A DNA stretch of 64,000 nucleotides. Source: Stygiobacter sp. RIFOXYC2_FULL_38_25 (GTDB lineage: Bacteria; Bacteroidota; Ignavibacteria; Ignavibacteriales; Melioribacteraceae). A model generated the notes under the pieces. It was not told the origin of the DNA and did no database searches. It worked only from the letters and a program-made list of their open reading frames with translations. Shown here piece by piece: positions 26,229-35,743 of this stretch; the stretch's first letter is position 1, and every line of letters begins with the position of its first letter. The position numbers and the translations under genes are program-made. The DNA lies in the NCBI GenBank assembly GCA_001803165.1, contig MHAZ01000004.1, positions 141,241 to 205,240 on the forward strand. The letters run 5' to 3'.

Positions 26229-26645
26229 ATGCTTACTGAATTCGGAAAGATTTTCATATTCATCATCCTCGCAATAATCTTCGTAATTATTACTCTAACC
26301 ATTAATAAGCTGCTCAGACCTAACAGACCCTCTCGCGAAAAACAAAAGGTTTATGAGTGTGGCGAAAATCCGGAAGGCTCGCCCTGGGTTAAATTTAACA
26401 TCCGTTTTTATGTTGTAGCGTTAATATTCCTCATTTTCGATGTTGAAGTTGTGCTACTTTTCCCGTGGGCTGTTACTTACAAAGAATTCGGTCTTTATGG
26501 TTTTATTGCCGGAATAATCTTCTTACTTGTGCTTTTCCTTGGAATGGCATACGAATGGAGAAAAGGAGATTTGGAGTGGGCTCGTCCTACACCACAAGCT
26601 CCTAAATTGAGTGATTTACTGAAGAAAAAAGCTGAAATCAAGTAA
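26229..26645 (+). CDS. nuoA: NADH-quinone oxidoreductase subunit A
   Basis: About 138 residues and three transmembrane segments. The family loop YECGENPEGSPWVKFNIRFYVVALIFLIFDVEVVLLFPWA holds the conserved ECG and the acidic FDVE. NuoA is a small membrane subunit at the junction with the peripheral arm of complex I. The frame is open to 26190, but that start falls within the promoter; 26229 gives MLTEFGKIF and a normal N-terminus. First gene of nuoABCDHIJKLMN. Confidence 0.93.
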   Translation: MLTEFGKIFIFIILAIIFVIITLTINKLLRPNRPSREKQKVYECGENPEGSPWVKFNIRFYVVALIFLIFDVEVVLLFPWAVTYKEFGLYGFIAGIIFLLVLFLGMAYEWRKGDLEWARPTPQAPKLSDLLKKKAEIK

Positions 26646-26683
26646 TTTTCGGCATTTTTGCTAACAAAATTGATGATTGAAAT

Positions 26684-27175
26684 ATGGGTTTACTAGATAA
26701 AGAATTTTCCGATGGCAATATTGTCATCGCTCCGGTTGAAGACGTTTTAAATTGGGCTCGTCTCTCCTCCATTTGGCAGCTTGGCTTTGGTCTTGCTTGC
26801 TGTGCTATCGAAATGATGGCAACCTCTGCTTCCCATTACGATTTTGACCGGTTTGGAGTTATTCCACGCAACACTCCTCGCCAAGCTGATGCAATTATCA
26901 TTTCTGGGACAGTTACACTTAAAATGGCTACACGTATTAAAAGATTATACGAACAAATACCAGATCCTAAATACATCATTTCAATGGGTAGTTGTTCTAA
27001 TTGCGGCGGTCCTTACTGGGAACATGGCTACCATGTTTTAAAAGGAATTGATAGAGTAATCCCGGTTGATGTTTATGTACCGGGCTGCCCACCTCGTCCG
27101 GAAGCTTTATTGGAAGGCTTACTAAAATTACGCGATAAAATTCGTCACGAAACTTTGAGAAAAAAATCAGTATGA
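26684..27175 (+). CDS. nuoB: NADH-quinone oxidoreductase subunit B
   Basis: The 163-residue subunit carries the terminal N2 cluster. Its cysteine ligands are visible as [10 protein letters not shown] (two adjacent Cys), GSCSNCGG and VPGCPPRPE. The region [21 protein letters not shown] contributes to the quinone site. It lies 38 nt after nuoA and its stop overlaps the nuoC start by ATGA. Confidence 0.96.
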   Translation: MGLLDKEFSDGNIVIAPVEDVLNWARLSSIWQLGFGLACCAIEMMATSASHYDFDRFGVIPRNTPRQADAIIISGTVTLKMATRIKRLYEQIPDPKYIISMGSCSNCGGPYWEHGYHVLKGIDRVIPVDVYVPGCPPRPEALLEGLLKLRDKIRHETLRKKSV

Positions 27176-27702
27176 AGAACGCAGAAGAAATTTTCGAAAT
27201 ACTTAAACAACAGTTTGGCGATTCAATTTTAGTCATGGATAAAGATTCCCCAACTGAGCCAATTATCAATATTGCTCCTCTTCAGATTCATAAAATTGCC
27301 GCTTTTTTACGCGAAACCGAAGGATTAAAGTTTGATAGCTTAATGTGCCTTTCCGGTGTTGATGACGCTAACGGAACAAAAGTTAAAGATGCGGATGGAT
27401 ACGATACTATTCAAGGTGGAACGTTAAGCGTCTATTATCATCTTGATTCAGTTGAACTACGCCATAAGATTACGCTAAAAGTATCCACTGATAGAGAAAA
27501 TCCGCAAGTTGAATCTGTTGAAAATGTTTGGAGATGCGCTGATTGGCACGAGCGTGAAGCGTTTGATATGTATGGTATAGTTTTCTTGAATCACTCTGAT
27601 TTAAGAAGAATTCTTATGCCTTATGACTGGGAAGCCGGCTACCCACTGAGAAAAGATTATAAAAACCCGGAATTTTACCAAGGAATGAAGGTACCTTATT
27701 AG
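27172..27702 (+). CDS. nuoC: NADH-quinone oxidoreductase subunit C
   Basis: This 176-residue peripheral subunit has the conserved [39 protein letters not shown] signature near the C-terminus. It is separate from nuoD rather than fused. Its stop codon TAG at 27700-27702 lies inside the left arm of an inverted repeat (27699-27725) that bounds the inserted four-helix-bundle gene. Confidence 0.95.
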   Translation: MKNAEEIFEILKQQFGDSILVMDKDSPTEPIINIAPLQIHKIAAFLRETEGLKFDSLMCLSGVDDANGTKVKDADGYDTIQGGTLSVYYHLDSVELRHKITLKVSTDRENPQVESVENVWRCADWHEREAFDMYGIVFLNHSDLRRILMPYDWEAGYPLRKDYKNPEFYQGMKVPY

Positions 27703-27725
27703 TATTTAGTAATGAGTACTTAGTA
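27699..27725. repeat. Left arm of inverted repeat flanking the inserted gene
   Basis: TTAGTATTTAGTAATGAGTA begins at 27699. It matches the reverse complement of 28121-28145 over TTAGTATTTAGT (12 of 12) and again over TGAGTA after a 2-nt difference. It overlaps the nuoC stop codon. Confidence 0.75.
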
Positions 27726-27750
27726 GTTAGACAAAGATTAAAGATTATAG

Positions 27751-28104
27751 ATGCACAATTACAAAGAATTGAAAGTTTGGCATAAAGCAAGAGAGCTGGT
27801 TAAGTTCATATACATTTTGACTTCGGAATTTCCTAAAGAAAAGATTTATGGACTTACTTCTCAAATGAGAAGAGCGGTTATTTCATTCTCATCAAACATT
27901 GCCGAAGGATCAGGTTATGGAACGAATAAGCATTTCAATAGATTTTTAGAAATTTCTTATTCATCGGCAAGCGAATTGGAAACACAAGTAATATTAGCAT
28001 GCGATATAGGATTTATTGACGAAGTGAAATTGGCGGATGCATCGAATAGAATTTCAGAAATTCAAAAGATGTTATCCGGTCTAATGAATTCATTAAATAA
28101 TTGA
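27751..28104 (+). CDS. Four-helix-bundle protein, 23S rRNA intervening-sequence (IVS) type, inserted in the nuo operon
   Basis: The 117-residue protein matches the IVS/S23 four-helix-bundle family closely: YKELKVWHKARELVKFIY, EFPKEKIYGLTSQMRRAVISFSSNIAEGSGYG, FNRFLEISYSSASELETQVILACDIGF. Family members are encoded in intervening sequences of 23S rRNA genes and, more often, as free-standing genes scattered through genomes; the Avd protein of diversity-generating retroelements shares the fold. No biochemical role is established for the free-standing type. Here it splits nuoC from nuoD and is bracketed by imperfect inverted repeats at 27699-27725 and 28121-28145, which suggests arrival as a mobile cassette that leaves operon transcription intact. 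Confidence 0.92.
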   Translation: MHNYKELKVWHKARELVKFIYILTSEFPKEKIYGLTSQMRRAVISFSSNIAEGSGYGTNKHFNRFLEISYSSASELETQVILACDIGFIDEVKLADASNRISEIQKMLSGLMNSLNN

Positions 28105-28120
28105 TTTTAGTCTAAATACA

Positions 28121-28145
28121 CACTACTCAAGACTAAATACTAAAG
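28121..28145. repeat. Right arm of inverted repeat flanking the inserted gene
   Basis: ACTACTCAAGACTAAATACT begins at 28122 and is the inverted counterpart of the left arm. It also matches 20 of 21 bases with 37869-37889 elsewhere in the window, so the motif is dispersed. Confidence 0.75.
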
Positions 28146-28162
28146 AAAAATACTGAGTAAAG

Positions 28163-29278
28163 ATGTCCCTCAAAACGGAAACAATGGTATTAAACATGGG
28201 TCCTCAGCACCCTTCTACACACGGCGTGCTTAGACTCGAGCTTGAAATTGAAGGCGAAGTAATTAAAAAAGTTATTCCTCATCTTGGTTATTTACACCGC
28301 TGCTTTGAAAAACACGCTGAAGCTATGCAGTATAATCAAGTTGTTCCTTATACAGACCGCTTAGATTACCTTGCTGCAATGGGAAATAATTTTGGCTATG
28401 TACTTGCTGCCGAAAAACTTCTCGGAATACAAGTTCCTGAAAGAGTTGAATACATTCGCGTGATAATGGCAGAACTTCAGAGGATCGCTTCTCATACTGT
28501 GGCGATTGCAACTAACGGAGCTGATATTGGCGCTTTAACTCCTTTTCTCTATCTATTCCGCGACCGTGAACATATCCTTACAATTTTTGAAGAGACTTGC
28601 GGCGCAAGAATGCTCTACAATTATATGTGGATCGGTGGACTTTCACATGATATTCACCCGGATTTTGTTAGGAAAACAAAAGAGTTTACTAACTACTTCA
28701 AGAATACAATTGTAGAAGTTGATAATCTCCTCAGCTACAATAAAATTTTTATTGAAAGAACTGCTAACGTTGGCGTACTTCCGGCTGATACTGCAATCAA
28801 TTATGGTGCGACTGGACCGGTTCTTCGCGGTAGCGGTGTTAAGTTCGATTTAAGGAAAGAAGATCCATATTCCATCTATAATAGATTCGATTTTGATATT
28901 CCGGTTGGTAAAGGTTTGCAAGGTACAGTTGGCGATTGCTGGGATAGATATTATGTTAGAATGAGAGAGATGGAACAAAGTTTAAGAATTATTGAACATG
29001 CTATTGATCAAATTCCGGAAGGCGATGTTCAATCTGCTATACCAAAAAGAATTAAACCGCCAAAAGGAACATCTTACGCAAGAGTAGAAAATCCTCGCGG
29101 TGAACTTGGTTACTTTTTAATTAGCGACGGCAATACTAATCCTTTCCGTGTAAAGGTTCGTGCGCCTTCTTTTGTTAACTTAGAAGTTTTTGGAGAATTG
29201 TGTAAAGGTCATTTAGTTGCGGATGTTATTGCAATTCTCGGAAGTATAGATATTGTTCTAGGAGAAGTGGATAGATAA
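28163..29278 (+). CDS. nuoD: NADH-quinone oxidoreductase subunit D
   Basis: This 371-residue peripheral subunit helps form the quinone pocket. Conserved segments seen are LNMGPQHPSTHGVLRLELEIEGE, HLGYLHRCFEKHAE, YTDRLDYLAAMGNN and the C-terminal GELGYFLISDGNTNPFRVKVRAPSFVNL with DIVLGEVDR. It is slightly shorter than average at the N-terminus but complete. The stop overlaps the nuoH start by one base (TAATG). Confidence 0.96.
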   Translation: MSLKTETMVLNMGPQHPSTHGVLRLELEIEGEVIKKVIPHLGYLHRCFEKHAEAMQYNQVVPYTDRLDYLAAMGNNFGYVLAAEKLLGIQVPERVEYIRVIMAELQRIASHTVAIATNGADIGALTPFLYLFRDREHILTIFEETCGARMLYNYMWIGGLSHDIHPDFVRKTKEFTNYFKNTIVEVDNLLSYNKIFIERTANVGVLPADTAINYGATGPVLRGSGVKFDLRKEDPYSIYNRFDFDIPVGKGLQGTVGDCWDRYYVRMREMEQSLRIIEHAIDQIPEGDVQSAIPKRIKPPKGTSYARVENPRGELGYFLISDGNTNPFRVKVRAPSFVNLEVFGELCKGHLVADVIAILGSIDIVLGEVDR

Positions 29279-30345
29279 TGTATCAATTCTTTTTTGACTT
29301 AACCGGAAATGTCATAATCTCGACATTAGCAGTAGCTCTTGTCCCTCTTATTTGCATTCTGCTTGTAACACTATTTGGCGTTTGGCTCGAAAGAAAAGTT
29401 TCAGCATGGATGCAGGACCGTGTTGGACCTAACCGAATTGGTCCCTATGGAATTTTTCAAACTGTGGCTGACTTTATTAAGATGCTTCAAAAAGAAGACG
29501 CTGTTTCTTCAGAAATTGATGGTGTGCTTTACAACATTGCTCCAGTTTTAGTTTTTGCCGGTAGTTTTGCTGCATTTGCAGTAATACCTTTTGCCGCTAC
29601 AATAATCGGTAGTGAAATTGAAGTCGGATTGTTTTATATGTTGGCTGTTTCAAGCTTTGTAGTTGCCGGTATTTTAATGGGCGGCTGGTCATCAAATAAT
29701 AAATATTCTTTACTTGGTTCGATGCGTTCTGCTGCTCAAATAGTCAGCTACGAAATTCCAACTGCTCTTGTTGTGCTTTCTATGGTAATGTTGACCGGAA
29801 CACTAAGCTTAACTCAAATAAGTGAGTTGCAGACATCAAGTTTCTGGCACTGGAATATTTTTGGCGGACCGGGCTGGGAACTCTCCAAATTTTTATTAAT
29901 TCCTTTCATGGTAGTTGGTTTTATAATCATTTTTATCAGCACACTTGCAGAAGTAAACAGAACACCTTTCGATATTCCCGAAGCTGAATCCGAACTTGTT
30001 GCCGGATACTTTACTGAGTATTGCGGCATGAAGTACGGAATGTTTATGCTTGCTGAATATGGAAATATGTTCGCTGTTTCATTACTTGTTTCTGTTCTAT
30101 TCTTCGGCGGTTATCAATCACCGGTTGGTTATTTAGGAAAAACTTTTGGTATTGAGTGGCTTGTTTCGCTTGAACAATTCGGCTGGTTCTTTGCTAAAGG
30201 ATGGTTTTTCATTTTCGTACAAATGTGGCTACGCTGGACGCTTCCCCGCTTACGTGTTGATCAGCTTATGACACTCTGCTGGAAGTATTTGATTCCTTAC
30301 GCTGTTATTAATTTAGTTATCATTGGAATAATTTCTTTATTGTAA
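29278..30345 (+). CDS. nuoH: NADH-quinone oxidoreductase subunit H
   Basis: This 355-residue membrane subunit has about eight to nine transmembrane segments and anchors the peripheral arm. Conserved loops are ERKVSAWMQDRVGPNRIGPYGIFQTVADFIKMLQKED and AEVNRTPFDIPEAESELVAGYFTEYCGMKYGMFMLAEY, which line the quinone chamber. Its start codon overlaps the nuoD stop. Confidence 0.96.
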   Translation: MYQFFFDLTGNVIISTLAVALVPLICILLVTLFGVWLERKVSAWMQDRVGPNRIGPYGIFQTVADFIKMLQKEDAVSSEIDGVLYNIAPVLVFAGSFAAFAVIPFAATIIGSEIEVGLFYMLAVSSFVVAGILMGGWSSNNKYSLLGSMRSAAQIVSYEIPTALVVLSMVMLTGTLSLTQISELQTSSFWHWNIFGGPGWELSKFLLIPFMVVGFIIIFISTLAEVNRTPFDIPEAESELVAGYFTEYCGMKYGMFMLAEYGNMFAVSLLVSVLFFGGYQSPVGYLGKTFGIEWLVSLEQFGWFFAKGWFFIFVQMWLRWTLPRLRVDQLMTLCWKYLIPYAVINLVIIGIISLL

Positions 30346-30368
30346 TAAATCGGAAGTCTCTTTGCAGA

Positions 30369-30968
30369 ATGCAAAAAGACGGAATTGAGTTTATGAGAGA
30401 ATACCTTAAAAATACTTGGGATGGCATTTACACCGTTCTGGTTGGAATGCGAATCACCTTCAAACATTTGTTTACACCGGCTGTTACTATTCAGTATCCG
30501 GAAGTAAAAGTAAAATTGCCGGATCGCGTACGTAACAGATTGTATGTAAATATTGATGACTGTATCGGCTGCGATCAATGTTCGCGTGCTTGCCCGGTAA
30601 GCTGTATCGAAATTGACACTGTTAAAAGTATTCCCGGTGAAGATTTAGGCACGACTTCTAACGGAAAGAAAAAAGCTCTTTGGGTAACCAAATTTGATAT
30701 TGACATTGCTAAATGCTGCTACTGCCAGCTTTGTGTATTTCCTTGCCCAACCGAATGTATTTACATGACGGACGTTTACGAATTTTCTGAATATGAAAGA
30801 GCAAACTTGCTTTATAAGTTTTCCGCTTTGAACCAAGATGAAGCAGCACAGAAAAAAGTTAATTACGAAAAATTCCAAGCTGAGAAAGAAGCACAGAAAG
30901 CCGCCGCTGCCGCAGCAGCTGCCGCTAAACCAAAACCGGAAACTCCGGCTCAGCCATCTGATAACTGA
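30369..30968 (+). CDS. nuoI: NADH-quinone oxidoreductase subunit I
   Basis: 199 residues with two 4Fe-4S motifs (CIGCDQCSRACPVSC and CCYCQLCVFPCPTEC) that form clusters N6a and N6b between the hydrophilic arm and NuoB. A second in-frame ATG at 30393 (MREYLKNTW) is an equally plausible start. The C-terminus has an unusual extension with a run of nine alanines, followed by a Pro- and Lys-rich tail, absent from most homologues and probably flexible. Confidence 0.95.
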   Translation: MQKDGIEFMREYLKNTWDGIYTVLVGMRITFKHLFTPAVTIQYPEVKVKLPDRVRNRLYVNIDDCIGCDQCSRACPVSCIEIDTVKSIPGEDLGTTSNGKKKALWVTKFDIDIAKCCYCQLCVFPCPTECIYMTDVYEFSEYERANLLYKFSALNQDEAAQKKVNYEKFQAEKEAQKAAAAAAAAAKPKPETPAQPSDN

Positions 30969-30987
30969 AAAGTAACCGAATAATAAA

Positions 30988-31485
30988 ATGAATTACTACG
31001 ACATAATGTTTTACATTTTTGCAGCCATCACATTAGTTTCTGCCTGGTTTGTTGTAACCACAAGAAACGTGATTTACTCAGCTTTCTTCTTGTTGTTCAC
31101 TTTTTTTGGTGTAGCCGGAATTTATGTTTTACTCGCCGCAGATTTTATAGCTGTTGTTCAAATTATGGTTTACGTTGGCGGTATTTTAATTCTCCTTTTG
31201 TTTGGCGTTATGCTCACAAATACAATTACAAATGTTGATATCAGAACCGGTGCGAGCAATCTTCTGCCCGCTTCTATAGCAACCGGCATTTTGATGGGCG
31301 CAGTTGTCTCTGTGATGTGGTACACCGAGTGGAAAATTCAGCCCACAGCAGCGCCTAATACCACTATTAAAGAATTAGGGAGACTTCTTCTAACGGATTA
31401 CGTTTTAGTTTTTGAATTGTTAGGATTACTTCTTCTTGTTGCGCTTATCGGCGCAGCTTCAATAGCAAGAAGAGAAAAAGAATAG
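30988..31485 (+). CDS. nuoJ: NADH-quinone oxidoreductase subunit J
   Basis: This 165-residue membrane subunit with five transmembrane segments shows the family core FAAITLVSAWFVVTTRNVIYSAFFLLFTFFGVAGIYVLLAADFIAVVQIMVYVGGILILLLFGVML. It takes part in coupling between the quinone site and the antiporter-like subunits. The gene is followed by a 126-nt gap with palindromic repeats before nuoK. Confidence 0.95.
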   Translation: MNYYDIMFYIFAAITLVSAWFVVTTRNVIYSAFFLLFTFFGVAGIYVLLAADFIAVVQIMVYVGGILILLLFGVMLTNTITNVDIRTGASNLLPASIATGILMGAVVSVMWYTEWKIQPTAAPNTTIKELGRLLLTDYVLVFELLGLLLLVALIGAASIARREKE

Positions 31486-31497
31486 GTTTTAAACCCT

Positions 31498-31590
31498 GAA
31501 CGCCCGCTTCGCCGAACTAAGCGAGGCGGGAAGTGAAGGGTCTCAAAGAATAATCACTGGAGATTCTTCTTCCCGCAAAGCGGGACTCAG
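31498..31590. repeat. Palindromic repeats in the nuoJ-nuoK gap
   Basis: CGCCCGCTTCGCC with its partner GGCGGG (GCGAGGCGGGAA) and a second hairpin TCCCGCAAAGCGGGA lie in the gap. They resemble dispersed repeats and lack a U-tract, so read-through into nuoK is expected. Confidence 0.6.
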
Positions 31591-31611
31591 AATTTAAAAG
31601 GAGATTCAAAA

Positions 31612-31923
31612 TTGTTACAAGTTGGTTTAACTCATTTTTTAACACTCAGCGCAATATTGTTCTCGCTTGGTGTTTACGGAGTTGTTACACGGAAAAATGC
31701 AGTAATGGTTTTAATGGGAATCGAGCTAATTCTTAACTCGGCTAACATTAACTTCATTGCCTTTGCCAGATTCGGTAACTTTGGCTATAGCGGGCAAATT
31801 GCCGCACTATTTGTAATTATACTTGCCGCCGCTGAAGCCGCAATTGCACTCGCAATAGTATTAAATATCTACAAAACATTTGCAAACGTTAACGTTGACG
31901 AAATAGATCACTTAAAAGACTAA
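31612..31923 (+). CDS. nuoK: NADH-quinone oxidoreductase subunit K
   Basis: This 103-residue subunit with three transmembrane segments has conserved membrane glutamates in MGIELILNSANINFIAF and ILAAAEAAIALAIVLNIY. The start is TTG at 31612, supported by a strong AAGGAG site at the correct spacing (AAAAGGAGATTCAAAATTG). Length and N-terminus fit the family, so the rare start codon appears genuine. Confidence 0.95.
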   Translation: MLQVGLTHFLTLSAILFSLGVYGVVTRKNAVMVLMGIELILNSANINFIAFARFGNFGYSGQIAALFVIILAAAEAAIALAIVLNIYKTFANVNVDEIDHLKD

Positions 31924-31926
31924 GTC

Positions 31927-34023
31927 ATGAGCGAAAGTTTACTTATTAATTTATCCGTTGCCATTCTCTTTCTTCCCTTACTGGGATTCATAACTGTTGT
32001 TATTCTCGGAAAGAGATTCCCCAAACTATATTTACTTGAAGTAGGAATAGTTTCCATCGCATTCATTCTATCTCTTGTTGTGATGTTTGCTAAACTTGCT
32101 TACTTCCCCAAAGATATAATTGCCGAATTCACATGGATTACTATGGGAAGCGCGCCATTTGCCGGTTCGTTTAACATTGATCTTGGCATTAAGATAGACA
32201 ACATCACTGTGATGATGCTCTTTGTTGTTAATCTCATAAGCATGTTAGTTCATTTGTTTTCAATCGAATACATGCACGGCGATAAGAGATACACCCGTTA
32301 CTTCTCATATTTGGGCTTGTTCACTTTTTCTATGTTAGGAATTGTACTTACGCATAATATTTTAATGATGTACATCTTCTGGGAATTAGTTGGTGTTTCT
32401 TCTTACTTATTAATTGGTTTCTGGTACGAAAAGAAATCCGCTTCCGATGCCGGTAAAAAAGCATTCATCGTAAATAGAATTGGCGATATTGGAATGTTCC
32501 TCGGAATTCTAATTCTTTGGACTAACTACAAAACATTTACTTTCGATGCTATCTATTCTCAAATGGCTGCCGGAGTAATGCCATTTGGAAGTTCTGCTTG
32601 GCTAACCGCTGCTGGAATTTTAATTTTTATGGGCGCAGTTGGTAAATCGGCTCAGTTCCCTCTTCATGTGTGGCTGCCCGATGCAATGGAAGGTCCAACT
32701 CCGGTTTCTGCATTAATCCATGCTGCTACAATGGTTGCCGCCGGCGTTTATCTTGTTACAAGAATTTTTGTAATGCTCACAGCAGACGCAATGCTGGTAA
32801 TTGCTGTTGTAGGCGCTTTCACTTCACTTGTAGCCGCTACAATCGCACTCACTCAAAACGATATTAAAAAAGTTTTAGCCTACTCAACTGTTAGCCAGTT
32901 GGGATACATGGTTATGTCACTCGGCGTTGGCGCTTATGCGTTTGCGTTCTTCCATTTGGTAACACACGCTTTCTTCAAAGCATGTATGTTCCTTGGTTCC
33001 GGTTCCGTTATACACGCAATGCACCACGAGCAAGATATCCGCAACATGGGCGGCTTGAAAAAGAAAATGCCAATCACCTACTACACATTTTTAATTTCTA
33101 CATTGGCAATTTCCGGTATTCCGCTTACATCCGGTTTCTTAAGTAAAGATGGAATTCTTGCCGGCACTTTAGCTTTCGGTAAACTTACAGGACATTGGTT
33201 AATTCCAATTATGGCATTTACTGTTGCCGGAATGACAGCTTTCTACATGTTCCGTTTAGTTCTCTTAACTTTTCACGGTGAACCAAGAGATCATCATAAG
33301 TACGATCACGCTCATGAATCACCAAAGTTAATGGTTGCACCGCTTGTTATTCTTGCCGGACTTTCAATTTTTATTTGGTACACACCAAATCCAATTGGTG
33401 CAGATGCCGGATGGGTTCTTAGCAGCTGGATTAAAACTCCCGCTCAAGTTGTTCCATACAATACTCGTTACGAATTTATGAGACCAAGTACCGAAGAGCA
33501 AAAAGCTGAAGTTCATGGTGAGATTACTCATTCCGTTGAATACACAGAAACGATGCATTGGGCTCATTACAAAGCAATGTTTGCCTCGTTGGCAGTTGCC
33601 GGACTTGGAATTCTTATTGCAATGCTGTTTTATCTATGGAAAAAAGTTGATGTAGATAAGATGATTGAAGGCAAGATCATGAATACTCTTTATAGAGGTT
33701 CGTTAAAGAAGTGGAAAATTGATGAACTTTACGATGCGACAGCGGTAAACGGAACACTTCAAACCGGAAATGGACTTTCTTGGTTTGATCAAAAAATTGT
33801 TGATGGCGCTGTAAATGGTTCTGCTTGGTTAACCAGGTTTACTTCTAAGCTAAGCGGTTTGTTTGATACTTACGTTGTTGATGGAATGGTAAACTTCACT
33901 GCCCTCTTTAGCGGCTTTGTTGGTTTATCATTTAGAAAATTACAGACTGGTAAAGTTCAGACATACATTGTATTTGTTGTGTTCGGCGTAATCATTCTCT
34001 TATTGCTCTTTAAGCCTTTTTAA
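31927..34023 (+). CDS. nuoL: NADH-quinone oxidoreductase subunit L
   Basis: This 698-residue antiporter-like proton-pumping subunit has the conserved ELVGVSSYLLIGFWYEKKSASDAGKKAFIVNRIGDIGMFLG, HVWLPDAMEGPTPVSALIHAATMVAAGVYL and AYSTVSQLGYMV segments. A long C-terminal region should contain the lateral amphipathic helix and last membrane helix (residues about 540-698). It starts 3 nt after nuoK. Confidence 0.96.
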   Translation: MSESLLINLSVAILFLPLLGFITVVILGKRFPKLYLLEVGIVSIAFILSLVVMFAKLAYFPKDIIAEFTWITMGSAPFAGSFNIDLGIKIDNITVMMLFVVNLISMLVHLFSIEYMHGDKRYTRYFSYLGLFTFSMLGIVLTHNILMMYIFWELVGVSSYLLIGFWYEKKSASDAGKKAFIVNRIGDIGMFLGILILWTNYKTFTFDAIYSQMAAGVMPFGSSAWLTAAGILIFMGAVGKSAQFPLHVWLPDAMEGPTPVSALIHAATMVAAGVYLVTRIFVMLTADAMLVIAVVGAFTSLVAATIALTQNDIKKVLAYSTVSQLGYMVMSLGVGAYAFAFFHLVTHAFFKACMFLGSGSVIHAMHHEQDIRNMGGLKKKMPITYYTFLISTLAISGIPLTSGFLSKDGILAGTLAFGKLTGHWLIPIMAFTVAGMTAFYMFRLVLLTFHGEPRDHHKYDHAHESPKLMVAPLVILAGLSIFIWYTPNPIGADAGWVLSSWIKTPAQVVPYNTRYEFMRPSTEEQKAEVHGEITHSVEYTETMHWAHYKAMFASLAVAGLGILIAMLFYLWKKVDVDKMIEGKIMNTLYRGSLKKWKIDELYDATAVNGTLQTGNGLSWFDQKIVDGAVNGSAWLTRFTSKLSGLFDTYVVDGMVNFTALFSGFVGLSFRKLQTGKVQTYIVFVVFGVIILLLLFKPF

Positions 34024-34100
34024 TCTTTGCACCTCTGCGCCTTTGCGAGAAATTCTTTTTTGCTCGCTAAGCCGCAGAGACGCTAACAAAATTGTAAATA
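34024..34100. repeat. CTTTGCG/CGCAGAG-type dispersed repeat between nuoL and nuoM
   Basis: CTTTGCACCTCTGCGCCTTTGC and, after a T-run, CTCGCTAAGCCGCAGAGACGCT form an imperfect inverted pair. The sequence resembles short intergenic repeats rather than a terminator; nuoM follows in the same operon. Confidence 0.5.
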
Positions 34101-34158
34101 ATAAGCTGAAAGCAGACCGCCAACAGCTGATAGCTAAAATAAATATAGGTTCGTAAAC

Positions 34159-35736
34159 ATGATTGGATTTCCGATTCTTTCGTTAATTACTTTCCTCCCG
34201 GTACTGGGAATGATTTTAATTCTCTTTATTCCTAAGGAACAACCGAAAACAGTAAAGTATTTGAGTTTGGCAATTACTGGAATTCAAGTTGTTCTGGCAA
34301 TCATTCTTCTTGCTAATTACAATTACGGTATGGCGGGAATTTATGAAGAAAAATCATTTCAGTTCATTGAGAAATTCCGCTGGATTAACATTACCGGCAT
34401 CTCTTGGTTAGGAACTGTAAAGATAGATTACTTTTTAGGACTCGATGGTTTAAGCATGCCAATGGTTCTCCTAACCGCAATCATTTCCTTCATCGCTTGT
34501 ATCTCTTCATGGACAATAACAAAATCCGTTAAAGGATTCTTTGCTTTGTTCTTACTGCTCGATACCGGAATGATGGGCGTGTTTGTAGCCCTCGATTTCT
34601 TCTTGTTTTACGTATTCTGGGAATTAATGTTGCTGCCTATGTACTTCTTAATTGGTATTTGGGGCGGTCCAAGAAAAGAATATGCGGCTATCAAGTTCTT
34701 CATTTATACTTTGTTCGGCAGCGTGTTCATCCTTTTAGTAATGATTGGCTTATACTTCTCTACTACAGAAACTTTAGCAGACGGATCGAAAGTTCTTACT
34801 TTCAATCTTCTTGCAATGATGAACAAATCCAACGCAACTCCGGATGGAATTCTTTCGTTGCTTAATCCAAACAATTACAGATTTATCGCATACATAGCAT
34901 TGTTTGTCGGCTTCGCTATTAAAATTCCGATGTTCCCTTTCCACACTTGGTTGCCGGATGCACACGTTGAAGCGCCAACTCCAATTTCAGTTATACTTGC
35001 CGGCGTTCTCTTGAAGATGGGTACTTACGGAATTCTTAGAATTAACTATCCAATCTTCCCGGAAGTTACAATTCAATTAATGTGGTGGATTGGTTTGTTC
35101 GGAATGATAAACATCATTTACGGCGCTCTCGTAGCTTTAGCTCAAAAAGATTTCAAGAAACTTATCGCTTATTCATCCGTTTCGCACATGGGTTACGTTC
35201 TTTTAGGAATGGCTTCGTTAACAACCACGGGTGTGAATGGCGCTATCTTCCAAATGTTTAATCACGGTACAATTACTGCAATGCTCTTCTTGATTGTAGG
35301 CGTTGTTTACGACCGCGCTCACACAAGAGGCTTATATGATTTTGGCGGACTTGCAACACAGTTACCGATTTACACCGGATTTGTAACTGTTGCATTCTTT
35401 GCGGCGATAGGTTTACCAAGCATGAGCGGTTTCGTTTCCGAAGCATTGGTTTTTGTTGGCGCTTTTGGTGTCGAAACAACAAGGACAATAGCAATGATCT
35501 CTACTCTCGGTATTTTATTAGGCGCCGGCTATATGTTGTGGACACTTCAAAGAGTTTTCTTTGGTCCGCTTAATGAAAAATGGGCAACAATGACTGACCT
35601 TGACAAGAGAGAATTGGCGATGTTTATTCCTTTAACTGTTATCATCTTCTACTTAGGAATTAATCCATCTGCAATGTTGAATATTATGAATACATCGGTT
35701 AACACCTTGGTAAGTTTTGTAGTAAACGGAATATAG
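34159..35736 (+). CDS. nuoM: NADH-quinone oxidoreductase subunit M
   Basis: This 525-residue antiporter-like subunit has fourteen expected transmembrane segments. Conserved features are FYVFWELMLLPMYFLIGIWGGPRKEYAAIKFFIYTLFGSV with the key membrane glutamate, FPFHTWLPDAHVEAPTPISVILAGVLLKMGTYG, and LIAYSSVSHMGYVLLG. It pumps protons as part of complex I. Confidence 0.96.
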   Translation: MIGFPILSLITFLPVLGMILILFIPKEQPKTVKYLSLAITGIQVVLAIILLANYNYGMAGIYEEKSFQFIEKFRWINITGISWLGTVKIDYFLGLDGLSMPMVLLTAIISFIACISSWTITKSVKGFFALFLLLDTGMMGVFVALDFFLFYVFWELMLLPMYFLIGIWGGPRKEYAAIKFFIYTLFGSVFILLVMIGLYFSTTETLADGSKVLTFNLLAMMNKSNATPDGILSLLNPNNYRFIAYIALFVGFAIKIPMFPFHTWLPDAHVEAPTPISVILAGVLLKMGTYGILRINYPIFPEVTIQLMWWIGLFGMINIIYGALVALAQKDFKKLIAYSSVSHMGYVLLGMASLTTTGVNGAIFQMFNHGTITAMLFLIVGVVYDRAHTRGLYDFGGLATQLPIYTGFVTVAFFAAIGLPSMSGFVSEALVFVGAFGVETTRTIAMISTLGILLGAGYMLWTLQRVFFGPLNEKWATMTDLDKRELAMFIPLTVIIFYLGINPSAMLNIMNTSVNTLVSFVVNGI

Positions 35737-35743
35737 TTTTTGT

